NCBI GenBank assembly: GCA_964447605.1
Contig: CAYUTA010000050.1
Span: forward strand, 1 to 19,757
Length of the DNA stretch: 19,757 nt
Direction: 5' to 3'
Source of the DNA: CAYUTA01 sp964447605
GTDB lineage: Bacteria; Bacillota; Clostridia; Christensenellales; CAG-138
Made by a program: the position numbers and the translations under genes. Under the pieces are notes generated by a model. The model saw only the letters and a list, made by a program, of their open reading frames with translations. It did no database searches and was not told the DNA's origin. This document shows positions 7,367 through 14,369 of this stretch, one piece after another. Within the stretch, counting starts at the first letter, position 1, and each line of letters opens with the position of its first letter.

Positions 7367-8518
7367 ATGTACGACAACAGGCACTATGCCCGCACCTGGC
7401 GCATTCTCCGGTTCCTTGTTGGCGGCGCGCTGCGCCGAATCTTCTGTTACGAGCATGCGCTCGTAGAGCCGGACGCGCCGAACTATCTTGTGGTGGCAAA
7501 CCATAACACCGACTTGGACCCCGCCCTGGTGGGCCTTGCGTTCCCCCGCCAGATGTATTTTCTCGCAAGCGAGCATGTGTTTCGCCGGGGCTTTGCCTCA
7601 CGGCTGCTGCGCTATTTTTTCGGCCCGCTCTCGCGCGTGAAAGGCTCTACGGACGCCGCGGCCGCAATGGACGTCATCCGCATGCTGCGCAAGGGCAACA
7701 ACCTTTGCCTGTTTGCCGAGGGCAACCGCTCGTTCTCCGGCGTAACCGGACCAGTCTTCCCCGCAACGGGCAAGCTGGCCAAGGCCTCCGGCGCTGCGCT
7801 TGTCACCTTCAGGCTTGAGGGCGGGTATCTGACCGCACCGCGCTGGGGAAAAACCCTGCGCAGGGGGCGCATGCGCGGCCGCTGCATGAACGTTTATACC
7901 GCCGAACGGCTCAAAGGCATGTCCGCCGATGAGGTCAACGCCGCAATTGCCGCCGATCTGTTTGAGGACGCGTTTACGCGCCAGCTCGCCGACCCCTGCG
8001 ACTATCGCGGCAAGCGGCTTGCCGAGGGACTTGAGGACGCGCTGTTTCTCTGCCCGGTTTGCGGCGGCGTGAATACGCTGCGCGGACACGGCGATGTGTG
8101 TTCCTGCAGCGCGTGCGGCCTCGCGCTCACCTATACCGTTCGCGGGTTCTTCGAGGGGAAAAACGCGCCGTTTTCCACTGTGCGCGACTGGGACGGATGG
8201 CAGAAGACCGCGCTGGCCGGGTTGATTGAAAAAAGCGGCGACGCGCCCGTGTTTTCCAACGAGAACATGCGTCTGCTCGTCATCAGCGCGGATCACGGCG
8301 AACAAACCGTGGCATGCGGGACGCTCGCCATGTCGCGTGAATACCTTGCGCTGGGCGAAAAATCGTTTCCGATTGCCGAAATATCCGATATGGCGCTGAA
8401 CGGCCCGAGCAGCGTGGTGTTCACCGCCGCCGGCGCGCACTATGAGATTGCAGCCGCCGCGCGCCGCTATTGCGGGCGTAAATATCTGCTGCTGTATCAG
8501 CTGCTGCGGGGCAGGTGA
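7367..8518 (+). CDS. PlsC-type acyltransferase with C-terminal zinc ribbon
   Basis: The 383-residue protein resembles 1-acylglycerol-3-phosphate acyltransferases, which transfer a fatty acid to a lysophospholipid at the membrane. The catalytic HX4D motif is NHNTDLD (H46, D51). The substrate-binding block is FAEGNRS (E118-S122). After the acyltransferase domain (about 1-205) comes a zinc ribbon with C229-x-x-C232 and C247-x-x-C250 (C245 is an alternative). The last 120 residues contain a beta-rich stretch ending in a helix (MSREYLALGEKSFPI...ARRYCGRKYLLLYQLL) that looks like a PH/GRAM-like fold; this last point is inference. The actual acyl acceptor is unknown. The start was moved from TTG 7325 to ATG 7367 because of the promoter position; a weak GCAGGA precedes it. 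Confidence 0.8.
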   Translation: MYDNRHYARTWRILRFLVGGALRRIFCYEHALVEPDAPNYLVVANHNTDLDPALVGLAFPRQMYFLASEHVFRRGFASRLLRYFFGPLSRVKGSTDAAAAMDVIRMLRKGNNLCLFAEGNRSFSGVTGPVFPATGKLAKASGAALVTFRLEGGYLTAPRWGKTLRRGRMRGRCMNVYTAERLKGMSADEVNAAIAADLFEDAFTRQLADPCDYRGKRLAEGLEDALFLCPVCGGVNTLRGHGDVCSCSACGLALTYTVRGFFEGKNAPFSTVRDWDGWQKTALAGLIEKSGDAPVFSNENMRLLVISADHGEQTVACGTLAMSREYLALGEKSFPIAEISDMALNGPSSVVFTAAGAHYEIAAAARRYCGRKYLLLYQLLRGR

Positions 8519-8586
8519 CGCCGCGCCGGGCTGCCGGCGTTCGCACCTGTTTCCGGTTGTAAAGCCAGAGAAAGAGAGAACCCGTC

Positions 8587-9531
8587 ATGTCCATTGATAA
8601 GGTAAAGGCTTATTTCAGCCGGTTCGGCATGGAGAGCCGCGTGCTGGAATTCGGCGTTTCCTCCGCCACGGTGGAGCTTGCCGCCGGCGCGCTGTCCGTA
8701 CGGCCTGCGCGCATTGCAAAAACGCTGTCGTTTCAGCTCGGCGACGGATGCGTGCTTATCGTCGCCGCCGGAGACGCAAAGATCGATAACCCAAAATACA
8801 AAGCGCAGTTTGGCGCAAAGGCCAGGATGCTGTCGTTCGACGAGGTCGAGCCGCTGACCGGCTCCGCGGTGGGCGGCGTTTGCCCCTTTGCGCTGCCGGA
8901 GCATGTGCCGGTGTATCTCGACGTTTCGCTGAAGCGGTTCAACACGGTGTTCCCCGCCTGCGGCAGCGATAACAGCGCCATCGAGCTGTCCTGCGACGAG
9001 CTGTTCCGCTATTCCGGCGCGCAGGCATGGATCGACGTATGCAAGGGCTGGGCGCCCGGCGACGACCCGCGGCTCGACCTGGCGCTCGACCCCGCCCTGC
9101 CGGACAGCACCGACGGCGTGGTGACGCTCAAACTGACCCAGGCCGTCCCGGCCGATGAAAAGACGGGTTATGTGCCCGGGTACCGGTTTGACATTCTGCG
9201 CGCCTCGGACAATGCAAAGGCAGGCTCATGCGACTTGCGCCTGGGCTACGTGCGCGGAACATACTTCGGCGGCAATATCGGCTACGAGGTGGACGAACCG
9301 TTTCGTGGCAACGGCTATGCCGCCCGTGCGGTCAGGCTGCTGCTGAAGCTTGCGGGGCGCCATGGCATGCCGTTCGTACGCATCAGCTGCGATCCGGAAA
9401 ACATTGCCTCCAAAACGACCATCGGGCATGCGGGCGGCGTGCTGGAGGAGGCCGTGGAGCTGCCGAGCTATTGCGAGCTTTACCGCGAGGGACGGCACGG
9501 CGTGGAGCTGATCTACCGCATAGAGTGCTGA
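8587..9531 (+). CDS. YbaK/ProX-type aminoacyl-tRNA deacylase fused to a GNAT domain
   Basis: Residues 1-155 form a YbaK/EbsC-like domain, a family that hydrolyses mischarged tRNA such as Cys-tRNA(Pro) or Ala-tRNA(Pro). The key lysine is K45 in ARIAKTLSFQ. GDAKIDNPKYK, GGVCPFALP (97-104) and the FPACGSDNSAIELS segment (122-135) are also typical. Residues about 178-314 form a GNAT acetyltransferase-like domain with GNIGYEVDEPFRGNGYAARA, whose R240-G-N-G-Y-A fits the acetyl-CoA pyrophosphate loop, and a later DPENIASKTTIGHAG. Both halves are in one uninterrupted frame. The domain pairing suggests two ways of acting on aminoacyl or amino groups, but that is inference. The ribosome binding site is weak (AGAGAGA about 10 bases upstream). 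The enzyme is cytoplasmic. Confidence 0.82.
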   Translation: MSIDKVKAYFSRFGMESRVLEFGVSSATVELAAGALSVRPARIAKTLSFQLGDGCVLIVAAGDAKIDNPKYKAQFGAKARMLSFDEVEPLTGSAVGGVCPFALPEHVPVYLDVSLKRFNTVFPACGSDNSAIELSCDELFRYSGAQAWIDVCKGWAPGDDPRLDLALDPALPDSTDGVVTLKLTQAVPADEKTGYVPGYRFDILRASDNAKAGSCDLRLGYVRGTYFGGNIGYEVDEPFRGNGYAARAVRLLLKLAGRHGMPFVRISCDPENIASKTTIGHAGGVLEEAVELPSYCELYREGRHGVELIYRIEC

Positions 9532-9994
9532 GCGCGGCGGATTCCCGGAACGCCGGGAAACACAGCGGACAAGGGGCTGAAGAAGCCGTGTATTGGCTGT
9601 ACCGGAATCCGTCTGGAGCATGCTTCCCCGTCGCTTTCGTATAAAATTCTTTCCTGTATCCGATAATTTTGCAGCATACGCCGCAACGGGCAGCCTTTAC
9701 CGGACCGGCCGGCCAATTTCTTGGATTCAAAGCCGTTGTTTCCAATGCCGCAGCCCATCGAAAAGGTTCCGACCGAATTGCCTTGTCAGGCCGGGGACTC
9801 AAAAAAGGCAGGAGGAATTGTGATAGCCGTCACAAGCGGCGATATGCGCGGCGTAAAGGATACTTTTCATGCGGCCAGTCCGACAGATGATGCAATCGTT
9901 TGAGGCAGATAACGGCATGTAAATTCCTGCCGCATCGTGCCGCCGCAAGCTCCCCAAGGACAGATTTGTTTGCCGGATTGCCACAAATGGATTG
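9532..9994. other. Intergenic region before ssrA
   Basis: TTCCCGG (9542-9548) and CCGGGAA (9553-9559) form a seven-pair hairpin with loop AACG right after the YbaK-GNAT gene. It is a possible terminator lacking a T-run. A 27-codon frame, GTG 9820 to TGA 9903, follows a perfect AGGAGG (9810-9815) but has no promoter I can see and resembles nothing I know. Otherwise I see no gene. Confidence 0.35.
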
Positions 9995-10023
9995 TTTACA
10001 GGCTTACATTTTTTGCGTATAAT
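9995..10023 (+). promoter_or_regulatory. ssrA promoter
   Basis: TTTACA (9995-10000) and a perfect TATAAT (10018-10023) are 17 bases apart. The tmRNA 5' end begins 13 bases after the -10 box, so the primary transcript would need only slight trimming. Confidence 0.8.
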
Positions 10024-10035
10024 AAAAATATCCAA

Positions 10036-10393
10036 GGGGGCGAATCCGGTTTCGACGGGGATCGCTGAGGCTGGATAAGCGAGCCGAAGCCCCGTGCTTC
10101 GTTAAAAACGGGATCAGTATTAAAGTAACTGGCAACAACAATACTTTAGCCGTCGCTGCCTAACGGCACGCGACCGTTCGCCCGCGAAAACCTACCGTTG
10201 CGGATACGGGCGTCATTCAGGGTAGGGAACGAACCCGCCTAAGCTTTGCGGCGGACCGGATTTATGAAGCTACCGGAAACGGAATCCTGCCGACGGGAGT
10301 CCGCGAAAGGGAATGGTAAACCATCGGCTACGCTCGTAGAAAATCCGGCGGAAGGATTTTCGGACGGGAGTTCGACTCTCCCCGCCTCCACCA
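10036..10393 (+). ncRNA. ssrA: tmRNA (transfer-messenger RNA)
   Basis: This RNA rescues stalled ribosomes and tags the unfinished protein for proteolysis. The 5' end GGGGGCG (10036-10042) pairs with CGCCTCC (10383-10389), followed by discriminator A and an encoded CCA (10391-10393). The third pair is G-T, the identity element for alanine charging. The block GAATCCGGTTTCGACGGGG at the 5' end and the T-arm GGGAGTTCGACTCTCCC near the 3' end are diagnostic. The tag frame opens at GGC 10131 and ends at TAA 10161-10163, coding GNNNTLAVAA, so the full tag would be A-GNNNTLAVAA with the usual hydrophobic, Ala-Ala end read by ClpXP. The resume codon is inferred from the B. subtilis-like ACTGGC context. 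The gene is a single piece of 358 bases, not permuted. Confidence 0.97.
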
Positions 10394-10412
10394 CATCAAT
10401 CAAGAGATATTG

Positions 10413-10453
10413 ATACAATAAATCCGTTCCGTTTTGGGGCGGATTTATTGTAT
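10413..10453 (+). terminator. Hairpin terminator after ssrA
   Basis: ATACAATAAATCCG (10413-10426) pairs perfectly over 14 bases with CGGATTTATTGTAT (10440-10453) around a 13-base loop. The stem is AT-rich at its base, and the paired A- and T-rich arms could stop transcription from either side. Confidence 0.7.
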
Positions 10454-10520
10454 TGCTGTGCCATGGAACGTTGATACATAAGGCTTTTTCAGCGTATCAG
10501 CTTTGGAAATCCCCGTCAAT

Positions 10521-10621
10521 TTTTGCACCCTTGTTTTCGGCGACTCGGTGATTTTCACAGCTCGATTTTCTTTGTTCATAAAAGGGTGCAAAAGGGTGCG
10601 TTTTTCGCCCGTTTTGCACCC
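10521..10621. repeat. Repeat/hairpin cluster A (TTTTGCACCC)
   Basis: The 10-mer TTTTGCACCC occurs at 10521-10530 and 10612-10621, and inverted (GGGTGCAAAA) at 10584-10593, with a further partial GGGTGCG at 10594-10600. The last two full copies form a perfect 10-pair stem. Its loop contains a second small stem, GGG (10594-10596) with CCC (10608-10610) around CG/TTTTT/CG. A gap of 53 bases separates the first copy from the stem. It resembles cluster B at 15595-15699 in order and spacing. No coding frame explains it. Confidence 0.8.
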
Positions 10622-10634
10622 CTGCGATTTTTAC

Positions 10635-10664
10635 ACAAAACAGCTCGCCCCGAATGGAGCGAGC
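10635..10664 (-). terminator. Terminator after the recombinase operon
   Basis: On the minus strand GCTCGCTCC (10664-10656) pairs with GGGGCGAGC (10651-10643) with one G-T pair and loop ATTC. TGTTTTGT follows. It lies 19 bases beyond the recombinase stop. Confidence 0.75.
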
Positions 10665-10682
10665 CGTTAAGCCGTATTCAGT

Positions 10683-12260
10683 TTACCCCTCGATCTCCGT
10701 CCCATCCTTGAACCGGAACACCACCCGGCTGTCATTATAAACCGTTGCCGTCTCCACTGTGGCGTACCAGAACTGCTCATCAAACTCGGTGAGCGGCGTT
10801 TTTCTTTTAATGGCGATGGCGAGGAAACCCTCTGCTGATCGCCGCCGGACTGTGCGTTCCTGTATTTGCTCGGTCAACTCAGTGAAGCGGAATTTCGCCT
10901 TCTCGAAGCGTTCAACAAGTCCGCCGTAGCGGCGATTGTATTCGGCCTGGTCTTGCCTTCGGTGAGCGTTGTCGTCCACGCATTTTTCAATCATCTCCGC
11001 AACAATGGTCATTTCGCTTTGCAGTTCATCGCGCTCGATTTCGAGGGCAGCAGTGTCAAACAGCACCTTTTTGATAATCTCAAAGTCGGAGGCGAGGTTA
11101 TTTTTACTCGCCAGAAGTCGATTGGCGGCAATCACGAATCGCCGCTTTATGTCCTCTTCACTCAAGTGCGGCGTGGTACACTTCTCGCCATTCTTGAACT
11201 TGGCATTGCACTGCCAAATGACACGGCGGTATTTGCTGGTGCTGTGCCAAACTTTGGAGCCGAACCAACCGCCGCAGTCCCCGCAGATAATGCGGCTGGC
11301 GAAAAAGCCGGTGCCGCTGTGCTTGCCCTTTTGGGCGTTGCGGCGTTTCATCTCAGCTTGAACCATATCGAACACCTCCGGCTCGATGATGCCGGGATGT
11401 GAATTTTCAACCCAATATTGCGGAATCTCGCCGTTATTCTTGCGCCGTTTCTTCGTGAGAAAGTCCTCAGTGTAGCCTTTTTGCAGAAGCGCGTGACCTT
11501 CATATTTCTCGTTTTGCAATATGGAAAGTATCGTTCCCGCTCCCCATGTAGCTTTCCCTGCGGGGCTTGGTATCCCTTCGGTTGTGAGACGCTTGGCGAT
11601 GCCGTGGGCGGTTTTGCCTTCAAGGAACAAGCGGTAGATGAGCTTCACTGTTTCGGCTTCAGCGGGGATGATCTTCGGCAAACCGTCCTCGCCGCGCTCA
11701 TAGCCGAGGAACTGGGAATACGGCAGGCTGACTTTACCGTCAGAGAAGCGCTTTCGCTGCCCCCAAGTCGTATTTTCGGATAGACTCCTCGATTCTTCCT
11801 GTGCCAGCGATGACATAATCGTAATCAGCAGCTCGCCCTTGCTGTCCAGCGTCCAAATATTCTGCTCCTCGAAATAGATTTCGATGCCTTTTTCCTTGAG
11901 CTTGCGGACTGCCGTCAAGCTATCGACCGTATTTCGGGCAAAGCGGCTGACTGATTTCGTAACGATCAAATCCAGCTTCCCATCAAGAGCGTCCTGTATC
12001 ATCTGATTGAAGCCGTCGCGCTTTTTGGTGGAAGTGGCCGAGATGCCCTCGTCCGTATACACGGTGATGAATTCCCAGTCGTGGCGCTCCTGTATGAGTT
12101 TGGTGTAATAATCCACCTGTGCCTCGTAGCTGGTCTGCTGTTCCTCCTTATTGGTGGAAACCCTCGCGTAGCCCGCCGTCCGGCGTTTGACAGCCTCGCC
12201 GATGGGAGCTGAGGTGTATCGCTGGCGAGTGGCGGGAATGGTCGTTACTTTAGTTGCCAT
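10683..12260 (-). CDS. Large serine recombinase with coiled coil (525 aa)
   Basis: This is a site-specific recombinase that cuts both DNA strands through a 5'-phosphoserine link. The catalytic resolvase domain covers about residues 25-170, with the nucleophile S35 in GYARVSTN and the conserved SRFARNTVDSL segment around 105-115. The recombinase domain follows (about 180-300). A zinc ribbon carries CGDCGG and a later CNAKFKNGEKC. A coiled coil of about 65 residues (EIERDELQSEM...ERFEKAKFRFTELTEQIQERT) comes before the C-terminus, like the coiled coil that sets direction in phage integrases. The size fits the family. The ATG lies seven bases after the stop of the second recombinase, with AGGA overlapping that stop, so the two are co-translated. 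The gene ends toward ssrA. Confidence 0.93.
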   Translation of the reverse strand: MATKVTTIPATRQRYTSAPIGEAVKRRTAGYARVSTNKEEQQTSYEAQVDYYTKLIQERHDWEFITVYTDEGISATSTKKRDGFNQMIQDALDGKLDLIVTKSVSRFARNTVDSLTAVRKLKEKGIEIYFEEQNIWTLDSKGELLITIMSSLAQEESRSLSENTTWGQRKRFSDGKVSLPYSQFLGYERGEDGLPKIIPAEAETVKLIYRLFLEGKTAHGIAKRLTTEGIPSPAGKATWGAGTILSILQNEKYEGHALLQKGYTEDFLTKKRRKNNGEIPQYWVENSHPGIIEPEVFDMVQAEMKRRNAQKGKHSGTGFFASRIICGDCGGWFGSKVWHSTSKYRRVIWQCNAKFKNGEKCTTPHLSEEDIKRRFVIAANRLLASKNNLASDFEIIKKVLFDTAALEIERDELQSEMTIVAEMIEKCVDDNAHRRQDQAEYNRRYGGLVERFEKAKFRFTELTEQIQERTVRRRSAEGFLAIAIKRKTPLTEFDEQFWYATVETATVYNDSRVVFRFKDGTEIEG

Positions 12261-12267
12261 GTCGTCC

Positions 12268-13626
12268 TCACAAACTCCTTTCCGCTACGCCCGCCTTCCG
12301 GCGGGCATTCGCTTCAATCCGTTGTTCGTCCTCTCCCCCACAAATGCAAGCATTTGCGGGGACCCCGTTTTTCCTCGCTTTCTGACGCGCGGCTTCCTTC
12401 ATTTCGTCCGTCCAGCTATCCCGGCGGGAGATGTGCCATTCTTTTTCAATTTCCGTGCCACTGGCCAGCTTGAAGATTAGTCTGTTGGGTGCGGGAACGA
12501 GGATTTCCGCAATATTGCCTATGCCGCCAAGCTCGCCAGCCAAGCCGTCCAGTATGCGTTCTGGTATCTGCTGTGCAGGGCAAGCATCCCGTCCTTCATG
12601 CAAGAATGTGGAGCATTGCCAGTATAACCGCCCCTGCACGACTTTTCGCTTGTACCGCTTGCCGCAATTTCCGCAGAGTATTTTGCCGCTATATGGATAG
12701 CGGTTTTGACTGGTATCGCGAGCATTGACGCGCTCCGCCCGTTCTTGCATGATGTACTGCGCCTCTTCAAAAATGGCGGTATCAATAATCGCCGGATGCG
12801 TATCCTCAGCGAAATACTGTTCTTTTTCGCCTTGGTTGCGGACTTGCTTTTTGGTTAGATGGTTTTCGGTATATTTCTTCTGTAACAACGCCGAGCCAGT
12901 GAATTTTTCATTTTTCAGCAACCCGCCGATTCGACCGGCTGACCACCTGCCGCCCTTGTATGCGGGAATACTCTCGGCATTGAGCGCCTTGGCAATCCGA
13001 CCGTATCCCCAGCCGCCGATGTATAAATCAAAAATGCGGCGCACCACGGCAGCCTGTTCTTCGTTGACCGTGATGATGCCGCCCTTGATGTGATAACCGT
13101 ACATGGCCGTGAAGCCGAAAAGCTCACCGTTCTCAAACCGCTGCTTGATCCGCCACTTGCAGTTTTCGGAGACTGCGCAGCTTTCCTCCTGCGCATAGCT
13201 GGCAAGGATGGACAGCATCAATTCGCCGTCGCCCGTCATGGTGTTGATCCGTTGTTCTTCGAAATAAACAGCGATGCCGATAGAACGCAGTTCGCGCACG
13301 ATGCTTAGCAGATCGACCGTGTTGCGGGCGAAGCGGCTGATGGATTTGGTGATGATTTGCTTAACTTTCCCAGTACGGCAATCGGTCAATAGCCTCTGTA
13401 GCCCTTCGCGGGTGTCCTTTGTGCCAGTGTATGCTTCATCCGTATAAACGCCCATATATTCCCAGTTGCCGTGCCGCTGGATATAGTCGCTGTAATAGCT
13501 GACTTGCTGCGAAAGACTGTGCAGCATGGCATCCTTTCCGCTGGACACACGGGCATAGGCGGCGGTGGGTATTTTCGCCGGGATAATCGGCGTTGAAGCC
13601 TTGATTTTGCTTATTTTTCGGGACAT
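12268..13626 (-). CDS. Second large serine recombinase, short C-terminus (452 aa)
   Basis: The resolvase domain (about 20-165) has the nucleophile S28 in AYARVSSG, plus TKSISRFARNTVDLL around 95-110. The recombinase domain (about 175-290) leads to a zinc ribbon CGNCGKRY...WQC...C. Unlike its neighbour, there is no long coiled coil after the zinc ribbon; instead come an Ile/Leu-rich stretch and a basic, Arg-rich tail. The two proteins share the catalytic architecture but are clearly diverged, so this is not a recent duplication. The start ATG lies inside the end of the preceding small gene (16-base overlap) with GGAAGGAGGGG just upstream, so translation is coupled. It is intact and carries every catalytic residue I can check. 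Confidence 0.92.
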   Translation of the reverse strand: MSRKISKIKASTPIIPAKIPTAAYARVSSGKDAMLHSLSQQVSYYSDYIQRHGNWEYMGVYTDEAYTGTKDTREGLQRLLTDCRTGKVKQIITKSISRFARNTVDLLSIVRELRSIGIAVYFEEQRINTMTGDGELMLSILASYAQEESCAVSENCKWRIKQRFENGELFGFTAMYGYHIKGGIITVNEEQAAVVRRIFDLYIGGWGYGRIAKALNAESIPAYKGGRWSAGRIGGLLKNEKFTGSALLQKKYTENHLTKKQVRNQGEKEQYFAEDTHPAIIDTAIFEEAQYIMQERAERVNARDTSQNRYPYSGKILCGNCGKRYKRKVVQGRLYWQCSTFLHEGRDACPAQQIPERILDGLAGELGGIGNIAEILVPAPNRLIFKLASGTEIEKEWHISRRDSWTDEMKEAARQKARKNGVPANACICGGEDEQRIEANARRKAGVAERSL

Positions 13627-13847
13627 TTCACCCCTCCTTCCGTGTGTCGTATGTTACCGTCGTTTTGAACACATAGCAAGTTATATGAGGGATATAAACC
13701 GCCGAAAAGAGGGCGATATTTTGCCCTCAGCGTTGTATCAATTACCCGCATATCATCGGGGGTTAAAATCCCCTCGGCGAGCATTGTTTTGGCAAGGGAC
13801 ATCGCCACCTGATAATGCTTTTCACGCTCAAACTGCTCACTGTTCAT
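13611..13847 (-). CDS. SHOCT-like small protein
   Basis: The 78-residue protein starts MNSEQFEREKHYQVAMSLAKTMLAEGILTPDD. The short helix-turn-helix shape K/A-K-x-M-L-x-x-G-x-L-T-x-x-D/E (about 19-33) is that of SHOCT and related small domains, often found beside serine recombinases in clostridial mobile elements. The remainder (RAKYRPLFGGLYPSYNLLCVQNDG) is conserved-looking. Its role is unknown; an accessory of the recombinases is inferred from position only. It overlaps the upstream gene by four bases (ATGA) and the downstream recombinase by 16 bases, so three proteins are made in step. Confidence 0.75.
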   Translation of the reverse strand: MNSEQFEREKHYQVAMSLAKTMLAEGILTPDDMRVIDTTLRAKYRPLFGGLYPSYNLLCVQNDGNIRHTEGGVKCPEK

Positions 13848-14239
13848 TCGGCAACGCTCCCTTTGAAGCGGTCATTAATATAGCAGGCGTGCGAACAGTA
13901 TTTTCGACGGGTGCTGACGCTGGCGTGAAATGTTACACCGCAGAAAACACAGTCGACCGTATGCGCCTTACCCGGACGGAGCTTTTCGGGATGTGCGGCC
14001 CACCAGGCGGCGCGGCACTTGTCTGAGCAAAACTTCCTGGGCTTGGTTTTTGATGTACCGACAATTGGGGTGCCACAATGGGCGCATTGTCTTGATGGTG
14101 ATTTGCTTTTCCCCAGTCCGTTGCGCTGGCAATAGGACTTCACGGTGTTTTCCGAAAGTTTCATAACGGCAGCAATGGCGGCATAGGTAAAGCTCTTGCC
14201 GCGCAGTTCGGCAATCCGCTGTTTTTGTGCCTGTGTCAT
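13844..14239 (-). CDS. HTH protein with two zinc-finger motifs
   Basis: The 131-residue protein has an N-terminal helix-turn-helix of sigma-70 region 4 / transposase type (IAELRGKSFTYAAIAAVMKLSENTVKSYCQRNGL, 9-42). Two Cys4 motifs follow: C52-x2-C55 with C71-x3-C75 (RKFCSDKCRAAWW), and C97-x2-C100 with C115-x3-C119 (RKYCSHACY). The two zinc units are internal repeats. It should bind DNA, and by position (first gene of the recombinase operon) could regulate the operon or assist the recombinases; this is inference. AAGGAGG at 14249-14255 lies nine bases before the ATG. Confidence 0.8.
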   Translation of the reverse strand: MTQAQKQRIAELRGKSFTYAAIAAVMKLSENTVKSYCQRNGLGKSKSPSRQCAHCGTPIVGTSKTKPRKFCSDKCRAAWWAAHPEKLRPGKAHTVDCVFCGVTFHASVSTRRKYCSHACYINDRFKGSVAE

Positions 14240-14310
14240 GTTTGCGTGCCTCCTTCCCGAAGGCGGTCAATACCTTCACCATAAGCCACGGGAAGAGCTT
14301 GATTTTGCGC

Positions 14311-14355
14311 AAAAAAATAAATCCCGCGAAACGGTACGTAACCGAATCGCGGGAT
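14311..14355 (-). terminator. Terminator after the lysis genes
   Basis: On the minus strand ATCCCGCGA (14355-14347) pairs perfectly with TCGCGGGAT (14329-14321), with an extra inner CGGT/ACCG stem. TTATTTTTTT follows (14320-14311). It separates the lysis genes from the recombinase operon, so that operon should have its own start signal, which I could not find in the 70 bases before it. Confidence 0.88.
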
Positions 14356-14369
14356 GATCTCGCATCTGC

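Noticed and set aside
7598..8440. 280-codon minus-strand open frame
   Set aside because: Antisense to the acyltransferase gene, with no motif of its own.
10521..10621. CRISPR array
   Set aside because: Copies are only 10 bases, in both orientations and unevenly spaced, with no cas genes; this is a hairpin cluster.
10394..10682. Naming an exact attL core
   Set aside because: Only one flank is in the window, so no duplicated core can be identified.
10866..11402. 178-codon plus-strand frame inside the recombinase
   Set aside because: The opposite strand encodes a complete, motif-bearing recombinase.
13968..14312. Longer minus-strand frame starting upstream of the HTH protein
   Set aside because: Different reading frame from the zinc-finger protein and loses both Cys4 motifs; the AAGGAGG serves the ATG at 14239.
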